Below are positions 1-7,177 of a stretch of DNA of 12,821 nt, one piece after another. The notes beneath the pieces were generated by a model. The model did no database searches, had not been told where the DNA came from, and saw nothing but the letters and a program-made list of their open reading frames with translations. The stretch covers positions 1 through 12,821 of the forward strand of contig JABHDC010000088.1 of assembly GCA_018673255.1 (NCBI GenBank), read 5' to 3'. The position numbers and the translations under genes were made by a program. The stretch is from Gemmatimonadota bacterium (GTDB taxonomy: Bacteria; Latescibacterota; UBA2968; UBA8231). The first letter of the stretch is position 1. The number at the start of each line of letters is the position of its first letter.

Positions 1-2
1 AG

Positions 3-1712
3 ATGACCCCAGGGCACGGCGGCACGGATCTGGGGCGTGCCCTCACCCGTGCCTACCGGCTGCTGGGCGACGCGCAGGACAGCGCCCTGGAACTGTATCT
101 GTTGACCGACGGTGCGCGACCGGGATGGCATGCGGCCGCTGTGCCGGCGCCACCGGGTCTGCACACCTTTGTGCTCCCCCCGGATCAACGTCCCATGAGC
201 AATCACGCGGTCGTTGCCGTGGGTCACGAACCATGGCTCAGTTCACCTGGCGAACGTCTGGACCTGACGGTTCGGGTTCATCTGCATGGCCCACTGCCCA
301 GCGATTCACCCGCTGTCGATCTGTATGTCGATGGCGAACGACTGCAACGTCGGCAAGTGGATCTGGCAGCGATTCAGACCGATGCTGACCACCATCTCAT
401 CGATGTGCCCTTCTCGATTGCACCACGCCGTGCCGGTCGCCTGCCTGCCTTTGCACAGATCGATGGCGATGCCGTGAGCGTCGATGACCGATTCCATTTT
501 GTTATCGATGCACCGGACAGTATCAGCATCCTCCTGCTCGGCCCCACATCCGCCTCGACCTATTATCCCCGCCGTGCCCTGGTGGCAGCATCAACCGGTG
601 ATCGGTCGCTGCGTGTGCGAGCACGGCCATTCCCGGCGGCAACCGCCGAAGATTGGGCTTGGGCGGATGTGATTATCCTGTGTGATGTCGAACGGCTGCA
701 GGACAACGACCGTGCTCTGCTGCAACAACACGTGGAGGCCGGCGGCGGCGTCATGTTGTTCCCTGGGGATCGCGCCGACCTCCAGCATCTCAACCGAGAT
801 GTGCTGCCGTCTCTGCTGCCCGCGTCGATTGCCGGTGTTCGACACCTGAGCGACGGTGTTCGACACCTGAACAACGGTGTTCGACACCTGAACAACGGTG
901 TTCGACACCTGAACACCTCGACGCCGACCACCATCGACACGAGTCGACTGCACCCCATCCTGTTCAGGCAGTTGGACCCTGGGCAGGCCCCCACGACCTT
1001 CGCCTCCTTCGAACTGGTCGCCGAACACGACGCCGAGATCCTGGCCACCTACAGCGACGAACGACCGGTCCTGGTAGGTGGCCACCTGGCGCAGGGTCGT
1101 GCCATCCTCTGGTCCGTGCCATTGAATCTGACATGGAGTCAGTGGCCCGAGTCCGGATGGTTCCTGCCCGTACTGCAGCGGTTGACCCGTCGCCTGGCTC
1201 TGGTCAATCCTGCTGATCGTGGATATCAGGTGGGTCAGCATGCCTGGCGGCGTTTACCCGGCATCGATGCCGACAGGCAGGTGCAGGCCCACTCTCCATC
1301 CGGGCAACGACGCTATGTGGAAACCGAACGAGTTCTCGGCGAACGACGCTGGAAGATCCCGTCTCTGGAAGAAGCCGGATTCTGGTCGTTGCGCCTCGAG
1401 GCCCAAACCGGTGAACCCCGGACTGGTCCAGACGCACTCTCGGCACAGACTGTCTTCGCCGTCAACGTCGATTCGAACGAGGCCGACCTGAGCCGGGTGA
1501 ACGACGATGATCTTCGTCGCATTCTGGGAGAGGATGCCATGATCGTGGCGCCGGGGACACCCCTGGACGCAGTCGTGACAGCCCAGCGCGTGGGGCAGGA
1601 GATCTGGCAGGTGTTTCTGGCCTTGGCGGGACTGCTGCTGTTGCTGGAGCTGTGGATCAGTCGCGCGCCATCAGGAAAAGCTGCATCCGGCGCGGCGCCC
1701 TCCATCACCTAG
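3..1712 (+). CDS. BatA-like VWA-domain membrane protein, C-terminal part (5' end outside window)
   Basis: The reading frame is open to the left edge, so the ATG at base 3 is probably internal. Residue numbers here count from it. Residues 1-45 look like the end of a von Willebrand A domain: GGTDLG would carry the MIDAS threonine and LLTDGA the final MIDAS aspartate, while the DxSxS part would lie upstream. A beta-rich region follows, then an alpha/beta domain (about 170-275, ending GGGVMLFPGD) resembling the glutamine-amidotransferase-like fold common in these proteins. Residues 278-304 are four copies of a GVRHLNN repeat. A further beta-rich part leads to one C-terminal membrane helix at about 534-552 (leucine-rich, ending ELWI) and a short tail. 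Proteins of this build sit in the cytoplasmic membrane with the bulk outside; their exact role is not known. It is convergent with the biosynthetic operon and probably unrelated to it. The family call rests on architecture and C-terminal motifs. Confidence 0.75.
   Translation: MTPGHGGTDLGRALTRAYRLLGDAQDSALELYLLTDGARPGWHAAAVPAPPGLHTFVLPPDQRPMSNHAVVAVGHEPWLSSPGERLDLTVRVHLHGPLPSDSPAVDLYVDGERLQRRQVDLAAIQTDADHHLIDVPFSIAPRRAGRLPAFAQIDGDAVSVDDRFHFVIDAPDSISILLLGPTSASTYYPRRALVAASTGDRSLRVRARPFPAATAEDWAWADVIILCDVERLQDNDRALLQQHVEAGGGVMLFPGDRADLQHLNRDVLPSLLPASIAGVRHLSDGVRHLNNGVRHLNNGVRHLNTSTPTTIDTSRLHPILFRQLDPGQAPTTFASFELVAEHDAEILATYSDERPVLVGGHLAQGRAILWSVPLNLTWSQWPESGWFLPVLQRLTRRLALVNPADRGYQVGQHAWRRLPGIDADRQVQAHSPSGQRRYVETERVLGERRWKIPSLEEAGFWSLRLEAQTGEPRTGPDALSAQTVFAVNVDSNEADLSRVNDDDLRRILGEDAMIVAPGTPLDAVVTAQRVGQEIWQVFLALAGLLLLLELWISRAPSGKAASGAAPSIT
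834..914 (+). repeat. 21-bp in-frame tandem repeat, 3.9 copies
   Basis: Units start at 834, 855, 876 and 897. Copies 2 and 3 are identical, copy 1 differs in its last seven bases, and copy 4 stops after 18 bases. Each unit encodes GVRHL plus SD, NN or N. Each unit begins GGTGTTCGACACC, an imperfect palindrome with 5-base arms (GGTGT/ACACC) around TCG. Because the unit is a multiple of three, copy-number change would keep the frame. Nearby LQHLNRDV (about residues 261-268) resembles the unit and may be its source. Confidence 0.9.
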
Positions 1713-1740
1713 CGGTCTGCCTGCAGGGCGAAAACCCGGT

Positions 1741-1770
1741 CATGCGGGGGACGGTCACATCCCCTGCGTG
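1741..1770 (+). terminator. Hairpin downstream of the plus-strand gene, possible terminator
   Basis: CATGCGGGGGA (1741-1751) pairs with TCCCCTGCGTG (1760-1770) over 11 positions around an 8-base loop. Two of the pairs are G-U in plus-strand RNA and become C-A mismatches in minus-strand RNA, so the stem favours the plus-strand transcript. No T-run follows, so intrinsic termination is unproven; 3'-end protection or help from Rho is equally possible. Confidence 0.4.
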
Positions 1771-1785
1771 CCAGCCCCCATCACA

Positions 1786-1800
1786 GCCTCAACCTGAGGC
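1786..1800 (-). terminator. Hairpin just after the operon's last stop codon, possible terminator
   Basis: A perfect 6-bp stem (GCCTCA/TGAGGC) with a 3-base loop lies six bases beyond the DUF971 stop codon on the minus strand. It is GC-rich and in the right place to end the operon transcript. The following minus-strand bases (TGTGATGG) are only weakly T-rich, so it is not a textbook intrinsic terminator. Confidence 0.35.
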
Positions 1801-1806
1801 AGGCGC

Positions 1807-2151
1807 TCAGCTGTTCTGTTGTCGCAGCATCTCGAAGGTGTAGATGCCCGTATCGTGACCATCGGCCCAGCGCAGCCGGATGCCGTAACGTCCCACCGGG
1901 TCAAAGCCAACCGCTTCAGCAGTTGCCGCAGCAGCTTCCTCGGTCAACATCGGCAGGGCATTGCCTGCCATCAACTGCGGACCGTGCGGCTCTCCCCGCA
2001 CTTCGCGGCAGGCGGCACAAGGGCAGTTCTTCCGCAAGCCTTCCAGCGCATATTCGGCCTGCTGCCCGTCTCCCCAAAGGACCACGAGCGCTGTGTCGGT
2101 GAGTTCGAGACTTTTGGGTCGACGGCGACGGCGCTCTTCTCGATTCAGCAT
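1807..2151 (-). CDS. DUF971 (GBBH-like N-terminal domain) protein
   Basis: This 114-residue protein consists of one DUF971 domain, the small zinc-binding fold also found at the N-terminus of gamma-butyrobetaine hydroxylase. C43, C45 and C48 in LRKNCPCAACRE and H99 in WADGHDTGIY match the expected zinc-ligand pattern. The closing stretch YGIRLRWADGHDTGIYTFEM is typical of the family. The N-terminus is arginine-rich (residues 4-11). Stand-alone members often occur near iron-sulfur or Mrp/ApbC-type genes, and their biochemical role is not settled. Here it is last in the operon: its ATG lies two bases beyond the rimO stop, and AAGG about 11 bases upstream is a modest ribosome binding site inside rimO. 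The link with RimO, an iron-sulfur enzyme, may be meaningful but is inference. Family assignment is firm, function is not. Confidence 0.88.
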   Translation of the reverse strand: MLNREERRRRRPKSLELTDTALVVLWGDGQQAEYALEGLRKNCPCAACREVRGEPHGPQLMAGNALPMLTEEAAAATAEAVGFDPVGRYGIRLRWADGHDTGIYTFEMLRQQNS

Positions 2152-2153
2152 CG

Positions 2154-3548
2154 TTACCAGACCTTGCCCGTCGGCCGTGCTGTCAGTTCGTACGGATAGG
2201 CGCCGGTGATCTCGACTTCGACAAACTTCCCAATGATCGATGCGGGGGTCTCGGCGCCGGAGCCTTCGATCGACACCAGACCGTCTGCCAATGCCGGCGC
2301 CCCCTCTTCTGACTCAAGCACCACGTGACCATCGATCTCGGGTGCATCCCGTTCGAGGCGGGCCGTCAGATGGCCACCCACATCCGGCCCATCGACCAGC
2401 ACCGTCTGCTTGGTGCCGACCAGATCCATGTTGATCTCCCCCGAGATCCGTTCCTGCAACTGCGTCAATCGACGGTACCGGTCCTGGATGAGATCTGCAT
2501 CGAGTTTGCCGTCCAGATCATAGGCGGGGGTGCCTTCCTCATCGGAGTAGAGGAAGCAGGTCGCATTGTCGAAGCGCGTCTCCTCTATGAAGGCCAGAAG
2601 ATCTTCGAATTCGGCCTCTGTCTCACCAGGAAAACCGACGATGAAGGAGGATCGCAGGCCCACGTCCGGCATGCGTCGCCGCAAATCTCTGAGTAGATCC
2701 ACCGTCTTGAGCCGCGTTGTAGCCCGCTTCATGCGGATCAACACGGGGTCGGCAATGTGCTGCAATGGCATATCGACATAGCGACACATTTTCGGTTCAT
2801 CCACATAGAAATCGAGCATCTCTTCGGTCCAGAATGCGGGATAGGTATACATCAACCGGATCCACTCGATGCCATCGACGGCTGCCAGGTCCCGCAACAG
2901 CGGCACCAGTTGCGGCTTGCCGTAGAGGTCGGCGCCGTAGCGAACCGAATCCTGGGCGATGAGGACCAGTTCGCGCACACCCGTGGCCGCCAGTCGCCAC
3001 GCCTCGGCCACCAACCGTTCTTTGGGTTCGCTCACGTGCCGGCCCCGGATGGCGGGGATGGCACAGAAGGCGCATTGATGGTCACAACCATCCGAGATTC
3101 GCAGATAGCCCCAATGAGGGGCGGTCAGTGACGTGCGCGGGGCCTCGTGATATTGGCCCCGCTGCCGACCGAGCAGGCGATCGACATGGCGCACGATATC
3201 CCGCTCTTCACTCAGGGTCAGGATAGCGTCCGCTTCGCCTGCCAGGTCCTGCTTCAATTCGGTCTCATACCGCGTCGACAGGCAGCCGGTGACGATCACA
3301 CCACGGCACTTGCCCGCCGCCTTGAGACGACTGGCTTCGAGAATCGTCTCGATGGACTCTTCTTTGGCCGGTTCGATGAATCCGCAGGTATTGACGATGA
3401 CGATGTCGGCATCCTCTGCCTGCTCTGTGGTGGCATAGTCATTGCCCTGCAGCAGTCCGAGCATGCGCTCCGAATCCACCGTGTTCTTCGGGCAACCGAG
3501 GCTGATCAGATGCACCTTGGCCGGCGAGGTCTCGCTGGAGTCACTCAC
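2154..3548 (-). CDS. rimO: Ribosomal protein S12 methylthiotransferase RimO
   Basis: This radical-SAM methylthiotransferase adds a methylthio group to an aspartate of ribosomal protein S12 in the cytoplasm. The 464 residues show the expected order. The N-terminal MTTase domain has the auxiliary-cluster cysteines C19 (SLGCPKN), C55 (NTCGFI) and C89 (TGCLS). The radical-SAM core has C155, C159 and C162 (GCDHQCAFCAIP). A C-terminal TRAM domain carries DAPEIDG at about 402-408. The SLGCPKN and DAPEIDG motifs favour RimO over the tRNA enzyme MiaB. The start is GTG, and GTGA overlaps the aroB stop by four bases with AGGTGG just upstream, which indicates translational coupling to aroB. Length is normal and no key residue is missing. 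Confidence 0.96.
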   Translation of the reverse strand: MSDSSETSPAKVHLISLGCPKNTVDSERMLGLLQGNDYATTEQAEDADIVIVNTCGFIEPAKEESIETILEASRLKAAGKCRGVIVTGCLSTRYETELKQDLAGEADAILTLSEERDIVRHVDRLLGRQRGQYHEAPRTSLTAPHWGYLRISDGCDHQCAFCAIPAIRGRHVSEPKERLVAEAWRLAATGVRELVLIAQDSVRYGADLYGKPQLVPLLRDLAAVDGIEWIRLMYTYPAFWTEEMLDFYVDEPKMCRYVDMPLQHIADPVLIRMKRATTRLKTVDLLRDLRRRMPDVGLRSSFIVGFPGETEAEFEDLLAFIEETRFDNATCFLYSDEEGTPAYDLDGKLDADLIQDRYRRLTQLQERISGEINMDLVGTKQTVLVDGPDVGGHLTARLERDAPEIDGHVVLESEEGAPALADGLVSIEGSGAETPASIIGKFVEVEITGAYPYELTARPTGKVW

Positions 3549-4660
3549 GACGCCACCTGACGGTCGAGGGCCTGTATATGAGCGATCCCCGCACGGACCG
3601 CATCCTGCTCGATATCATCTGCCACAAAGGCATCACCGATCCGGCGGGGCAGGATGAATCGCAACTTGCCATCACGCCACTTCTTGTCAGCCCGGGTGCG
3701 TTCGAGAATCTCTTCACCGTCCACGGCCTGAACACCGGCAGGAATACCCAGTCGCACCAGCAGCGCCTGCTGTCGCGCTTCGTCGCTTTCCGACCAGGTG
3801 CCAAGCTGAGTCGCGATCCGGCCGGCGCCGATCATCCCCAGCATGACCGCTTCACCGTGGCGGTAGGCCTTGTAATCGGTGGCCGCTTCGATGGCGTGAC
3901 CGATCGTGTGACCATAGTTGAGGATGGCGCGCAGGCCGCCCTCACGCTCGTCGGCTTTGACGACGGCCGCCTTGATGGTGGCATTGCGTGCGATGAGCCA
4001 GTCGAGATCTTCGTCCTCGATTTGCATCGACACGATGTTCTCGATCTTCGCCTCAAGAAAATCGAAGAGCTCGTCATCACGGATCACGGCGTGTTTCACC
4101 ACCTCTGCCAGACCGGCGACGCGCTCCGCTTCAGGCAGGTGGCGCAGTGTGCCCGGATCCGAAATCACGAGGCGAGGCTGATGGAAGGCACCGATCAGAT
4201 TCTTGCCCAGGGCATGGTTGACTCCGGTTTTTCCACCAAGGCTGGCATCGACCTGGGAGACGATCGTTGTCGGCATCTGCACCACGTTCACCCCCCGCAG
4301 ATACGACGCCGCAACGAATCCCCCCATGTCCCCCACGACGCCGCCACCCAGGGCGGCGACCCATGTACCGCGGTCAAGTTCGGCCTCAATCATAGAGCCG
4401 ATCATCGCCTCGACACGAGACAACTGCTTGCCTGCTTCACCGCCATCGTAAGGGATGGATACCGGTGCAAATCCGGCCGCCCGCAGACTCTCGATGACAC
4501 GCGGCAGAGCCGTATCGGTCAGGGCCGCGTCGTAGATGAGGGCACATCGATCCTGCAGATCCAGGTCACGACACAGGGGGCCGCATCGGGCCAGCAGGTC
4601 GTGCCCGACGACCACGTCGTAGGCACGCTCCTGTGACAACTCAACACGCACTGTCTTCAT
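3545..4660 (-). CDS. aroB: 3-dehydroquinate synthase
   Basis: AroB converts DAHP to 3-dehydroquinate, the second shikimate step, using NAD+ and a divalent metal. In this 371-residue form the nucleotide-binding GGGVVGDMGGF (105-115) is followed by PTTIVSQVDASLGGKTGVN (130-148), a family signature. Metal ligands expected for the family are present as E186 (LAEVVKH), H251 (NYGHTIGH) and H268 (RHGEAV). I chose the ATG at 4660 (MKTVRVEL) over an upstream GTG at 4699, because the extra 13 residues are unlike the family and would lie inside aroK. There is no clear Shine-Dalgarno sequence before 4660. A five-codon ORF directly upstream may deliver ribosomes instead. The TGA stop is shared with the rimO GTG. 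The enzyme appears intact. Confidence 0.96.
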   Translation of the reverse strand: MKTVRVELSQERAYDVVVGHDLLARCGPLCRDLDLQDRCALIYDAALTDTALPRVIESLRAAGFAPVSIPYDGGEAGKQLSRVEAMIGSMIEAELDRGTWVAALGGGVVGDMGGFVAASYLRGVNVVQMPTTIVSQVDASLGGKTGVNHALGKNLIGAFHQPRLVISDPGTLRHLPEAERVAGLAEVVKHAVIRDDELFDFLEAKIENIVSMQIEDEDLDWLIARNATIKAAVVKADEREGGLRAILNYGHTIGHAIEAATDYKAYRHGEAVMLGMIGAGRIATQLGTWSESDEARQQALLVRLGIPAGVQAVDGEEILERTRADKKWRDGKLRFILPRRIGDAFVADDIEQDAVRAGIAHIQALDRQVAS

Positions 4661-4676
4661 CGGGCTGTCTTCATCG
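4651..4676. repeat. 12-bp direct repeat at the aroK/aroB junction
   Basis: CTGTCTTCATCG occurs at 4651-4662 and again at 4665-4676 with two bases between the copies. It duplicates the aroB start codon region in a different frame and sets the geometry of the five-codon ORF. Confidence 0.9.
4657..4674 (-). other. Five-codon ORF bridging aroK and aroB (possible translational relay)
   Basis: The aroK stop TGA (4673-4671) overlaps an ATG (4674-4672) as ATGA. From that ATG the frame reads M-K-T-A-R and stops at TGA (4659-4657), which in turn overlaps the aroB ATG (4660-4658) as ATGA. The start of aroB encodes M-K-T-V-R, because a 12-bp direct repeat (plus strand CTGTCTTCATCG at 4651-4662 and 4665-4676) duplicates the start region. 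The arrangement is directly visible. That it is translated and passes ribosomes from aroK to aroB is inference, supported by the absence of a good Shine-Dalgarno for aroB. Confidence 0.4.
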
Positions 4677-5237
4677 TCTGGGCTCGGTCGGCAGACCACG
4701 TTTTTCCATGACTTCGAGCAGGTCCTGCACGAGAGTTTCCGGCGTGCTGTCCGTCGTGGAATGGAGGATCACATCCGCCTTCTCGTAGTAGGGTGCCCGT
4801 TCAGCGAGCATGGCCTCGATCTTCTCGCGCTTCTCCTCACGTGAGAGGCCGGCCAGCAGGGGTCGGTCGTCACGACGAGTCACCCGTTCCAGAATCGTCT
4901 CCACATCGGCAGACAGACAAACCAGCAGCGCATCGGCGCGCCGAATGGTCTCCAGGTTTTCTGGCTGGGAAATGGCCCCGCCACCCAGAGCCACCACGAC
5001 GTGACCACGATAGGCAGCGTCTTCGACGCAATCGCGTTCCCACTGGCGGAAGGCCTCTTCCCCGTCTTGCTCGAAGATCTCCGGGATCGACTTCCCGGCA
5101 CGTTCCGTGATCATGTCATCCGTATCGACGAAATCCCTCTGCAGACGCCGGGCCAGCAAGCGCCCCACGTGGGTCTTGCCCGTCGCCATGAATCCGGTGA
5201 GATAGATCGGGATGTCGAGATCTTCAGATGGACTCAC
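4671..5237 (-). CDS. aroK: Shikimate kinase
   Basis: AroK phosphorylates shikimate with ATP to give shikimate 3-phosphate, the fifth step of the pathway. The 188-residue protein has the Walker A loop GFMATGKT (15-22), the DTD motif with shikimate-binding D40, R64 in AFRQWE, the LGGG loop (84-87), the lid arginine R125 in DDRPLL and R147 in RAPYYEKA. All expected functional residues are present and the length is normal. The start is GTG; GTGA overlaps the stop of the upstream 59-codon gene, with AGGT about 8 bases before it, so translation is probably coupled. The C-terminus ends with a proline/arginine tail (LPTEPRR) and its stop codon overlaps the ATG of the short junction ORF. Confidence 0.95.
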   Translation of the reverse strand: MSPSEDLDIPIYLTGFMATGKTHVGRLLARRLQRDFVDTDDMITERAGKSIPEIFEQDGEEAFRQWERDCVEDAAYRGHVVVALGGGAISQPENLETIRRADALLVCLSADVETILERVTRRDDRPLLAGLSREEKREKIEAMLAERAPYYEKADVILHSTTDSTPETLVQDLLEVMEKRGLPTEPRR

Positions 5238-5413
5238 GCCGTACCTGCCTGCGACTGCTGCCGCTGTGCGCGTTTTGCCTCATAACACGTATCACAATTC
5301 CACAGGGGCGGCTTGGTGAGGGCATTGTAGTCCTCGTCCACGACATCGCGTCGCAGCTGGTCGACCTGTGTGCCACAGGTATCGCACACGAGACTCGTCT
5401 CTCGCTGGCTCAT
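5234..5413 (-). CDS. Small double-CxxC (zinc-ribbon-like) protein, 59 aa
   Basis: I do not recognise this family. The protein has two CxxC pairs, C10/C13 (CDTCG) and C40/C43 (CDTCY), separated by a charged 26-residue stretch, which is the classic layout of a zinc ribbon. A basic, glutamine-rich tail follows (KRAQRQQSQ). There is no membrane segment. The ATG at 5413 is preceded by GAGGAG (5425-5430) in the last codons of argS, a better start than the in-frame TTG at 5437. The ATG lies six bases beyond the argS stop codon (5419-5421), and the TGA stop overlaps the aroK GTG as GTGA. Both ends are thus coupled to neighbours, which argues for a real gene. Possible roles are a nucleic-acid or ribosome-binding factor or a protein cofactor; these are guesses. 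Confidence 0.8.
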   Translation of the reverse strand: MSQRETSLVCDTCGTQVDQLRRDVVDEDYNALTKPPLWNCDTCYEAKRAQRQQSQAGTA

Positions 5414-5418
5414 ATTTC

Positions 5419-7140
5419 TCACATCTCCTCGGGGCAATTCATCCCCAGCAACGTCATTCCCGTCTGCAGTACGCCGCGGGTGGCGTCGACCAGACGAATG
5501 CGAGCTGCCTTGACCGCCGGATCTTCGGCGATCAGCACGGGCACCTCGTTGTAGAGCTTGTTGGCTTGCGCCGCCAGTTCGATCAGATAGCTGGCCACGT
5601 ACGACGGCTCATTCTCAGATTCGGCACGCGACAGAACCCCCGGAAATGCACTCAGGCACCGCGCCACGCGCATTTCGGCCAGCTCTTGCAGCACCGCCGT
5701 GTCCGCCTGTGCATCCACAGCCTGGCCGTAGCGGCGCAGAATGCTGCAGTAACGAGCATGTGTGTATTGCAGGTAGGGGCCGGTTTCCCCATCGAAATTG
5801 AGAACCTCTTCGAGGGAGAAGCTGATATCCCGCGTGCGTCGATTGCTGACATCCGCATAGACCACGGCACTGATACCGACCTGCCGTGCCACCTCGTCGG
5901 CCTCGGCCAGATCAGGATTCTTCTCGGCAATGACCCCCCGGGTCAGTTCGATGGCCTGATCCAGAACATCCTCGAGGATGATCATCCGACCTTTCCGTGT
6001 GGACAAGGCTTCACCCTTGAAGGACATCATGCCGAAGGGTGCGTGTTCGCACCGATCGACCCAACTCATGCCAGCCTTGGCCAGGGCTTGGAAGAGCTGG
6101 CGGAAATGCAGCGCCTGCCGGGAGTCGGTGACATAGACCATCTTGTCGAAATCGTATTGCCGCTGACGATACAGCATGGCCGCAAGGTCCCGACTGTGGT
6201 AGGTGCTTGTCCCATTGCTCGTGCGCAACATGCACGGGGCAATCTCTTCACCCTCTTCATCGTGCAGGCGTACGATGAGAGCCCCATCACTCTCTTCGGC
6301 CAGTCCGGCCTTTTCGAAGAGGGCGATCACGTCATCCAGATCGCCGGCAAAATCCCCTTCGCCCTTGAATTCGTCGAAGTGCACACCCAGGATACCATAG
6401 ATGCGCTCGGCTTCCTTGCGACCGGCATCGACGAAGAATCGCCACAGCTTCACCATCTCTTCGTCGCCATCGGCCAGTCGACGCAGCCGCGAGCGGGATT
6501 CTTCGCGCAATTCCGGCTTCTCTTCAACCTCGTCGTTGAAGCGCACATACAGGGACAACAACTCGGGCACGGGATTGGCAGCAACCTGCGCCTCATCCCC
6601 CCACAACTGGTAAGCCGCCAACAGCTGGCCGAAGTTGGCGCCGTAGTCACCGTAATGGTTGATGCCGACGCACTTCCAGCCCAGGAATGCGTGGATCCGG
6701 TAGATGGCGTGACCGATCGCCGTCGAACGCAGATGCGCGATGGAGAAGGGTCGGGCCAGATTCGGCGACGAGAAGTCGATGGTCACCGTGCGACCCTCGC
6801 CCTGATTCTGTGAGCCATAACCGGAGCCGGCATCACGGACCGCATCCATCACCCAGCCGATGAAGGCACCACGGTCGAGCAATACATTCACATACGGACC
6901 GGCTGCCTGGACCTGGGCCAATCGAGGCGAAGCCTCGACGGTCGCCGTAGCCGCCTGAGCGATGTCGGTAGCGATCTGTGCCGGATTCTTGCGCAGCACC
7001 TTGGCCAGCGTAAAGCAGGGCAACGCGTAGTCACCCAGCGTGTCATCCGGCGGTACGGCCAGCAATTCAGCCACGTCCTCAGCCGGCAGTTGGGCAGCGG
7101 CCGACAGGGTGGCGACGATCTCGTCGAGAAATGGATTCAA
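5419..7140 (-). CDS. argS: Arginyl-tRNA synthetase
   Basis: ArgS charges tRNA-Arg with arginine in the cytoplasm. The 573-residue protein shows the N-terminal additional domain (about 1-110), then a class I Rossmann core. SSPNLARPFSIAHLRST (124-140) marks the HIGH region and LSTRKGR (379-385) the KMSKS equivalent, followed by the anticodon-binding domain (from about 455, YTHARYCSI). HIGH reads S-I-A-H at 133-136. Serine at the first position occurs in some bacterial ArgS types, but alanine for the usual glycine is less common. The annotated start is TTG at 7140. CTG (7146) and ATT (7143) lie just upstream in frame before a stop, no in-frame ATG occurs before residue 98, and no clear Shine-Dalgarno is visible, so the exact N-terminus is uncertain. 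A 37-base gap separates it from aroE. Confidence 0.95.
   Translation of the reverse strand: MNPFLDEIVATLSAAAQLPAEDVAELLAVPPDDTLGDYALPCFTLAKVLRKNPAQIATDIAQAATATVEASPRLAQVQAAGPYVNVLLDRGAFIGWVMDAVRDAGSGYGSQNQGEGRTVTIDFSSPNLARPFSIAHLRSTAIGHAIYRIHAFLGWKCVGINHYGDYGANFGQLLAAYQLWGDEAQVAANPVPELLSLYVRFNDEVEEKPELREESRSRLRRLADGDEEMVKLWRFFVDAGRKEAERIYGILGVHFDEFKGEGDFAGDLDDVIALFEKAGLAEESDGALIVRLHDEEGEEIAPCMLRTSNGTSTYHSRDLAAMLYRQRQYDFDKMVYVTDSRQALHFRQLFQALAKAGMSWVDRCEHAPFGMMSFKGEALSTRKGRMIILEDVLDQAIELTRGVIAEKNPDLAEADEVARQVGISAVVYADVSNRRTRDISFSLEEVLNFDGETGPYLQYTHARYCSILRRYGQAVDAQADTAVLQELAEMRVARCLSAFPGVLSRAESENEPSYVASYLIELAAQANKLYNEVPVLIAEDPAVKAARIRLVDATRGVLQTGMTLLGMNCPEEM
5425..5430 (-). promoter_or_regulatory. 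Ribosome binding site (GAGGAG) for the 59-aa zinc-ribbon-like gene
   Basis: GAGGAG lies 11 bases before the ATG at 5413 and is formed by the two glutamate codons near the end of argS. It supports the 5413 start over the upstream TTG at 5437. Confidence 0.6.
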
Positions 7141-7177
7141 AATCAGTTTGCGATTCTAAGAAATTCGTGAGCGGTCA

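Noticed and set aside
834..914. CRISPR-like array
   Set aside because: Repeats are directly adjacent with no spacers, lie in frame within a coding sequence and have a 21-bp period.
3578..4636. 352-codon open frame on the plus strand opposite aroB
   Set aside because: It is the antisense shadow of an intact 3-dehydroquinate synthase; its histidine/arginine-rich product resembles no family.
4661..4699. Extended aroB start (GTG at 4699)
   Set aside because: It would overlap aroK by 29 bases and add residues not seen in the family; MKTVRVEL at 4660 matches the usual N-terminus.
5368..6813. 481-codon open frame on the plus strand opposite argS
   Set aside because: It lies antisense to a clear arginyl-tRNA synthetase, shows no recognisable domain, and such frames are common opposite GC-rich coding sequence.
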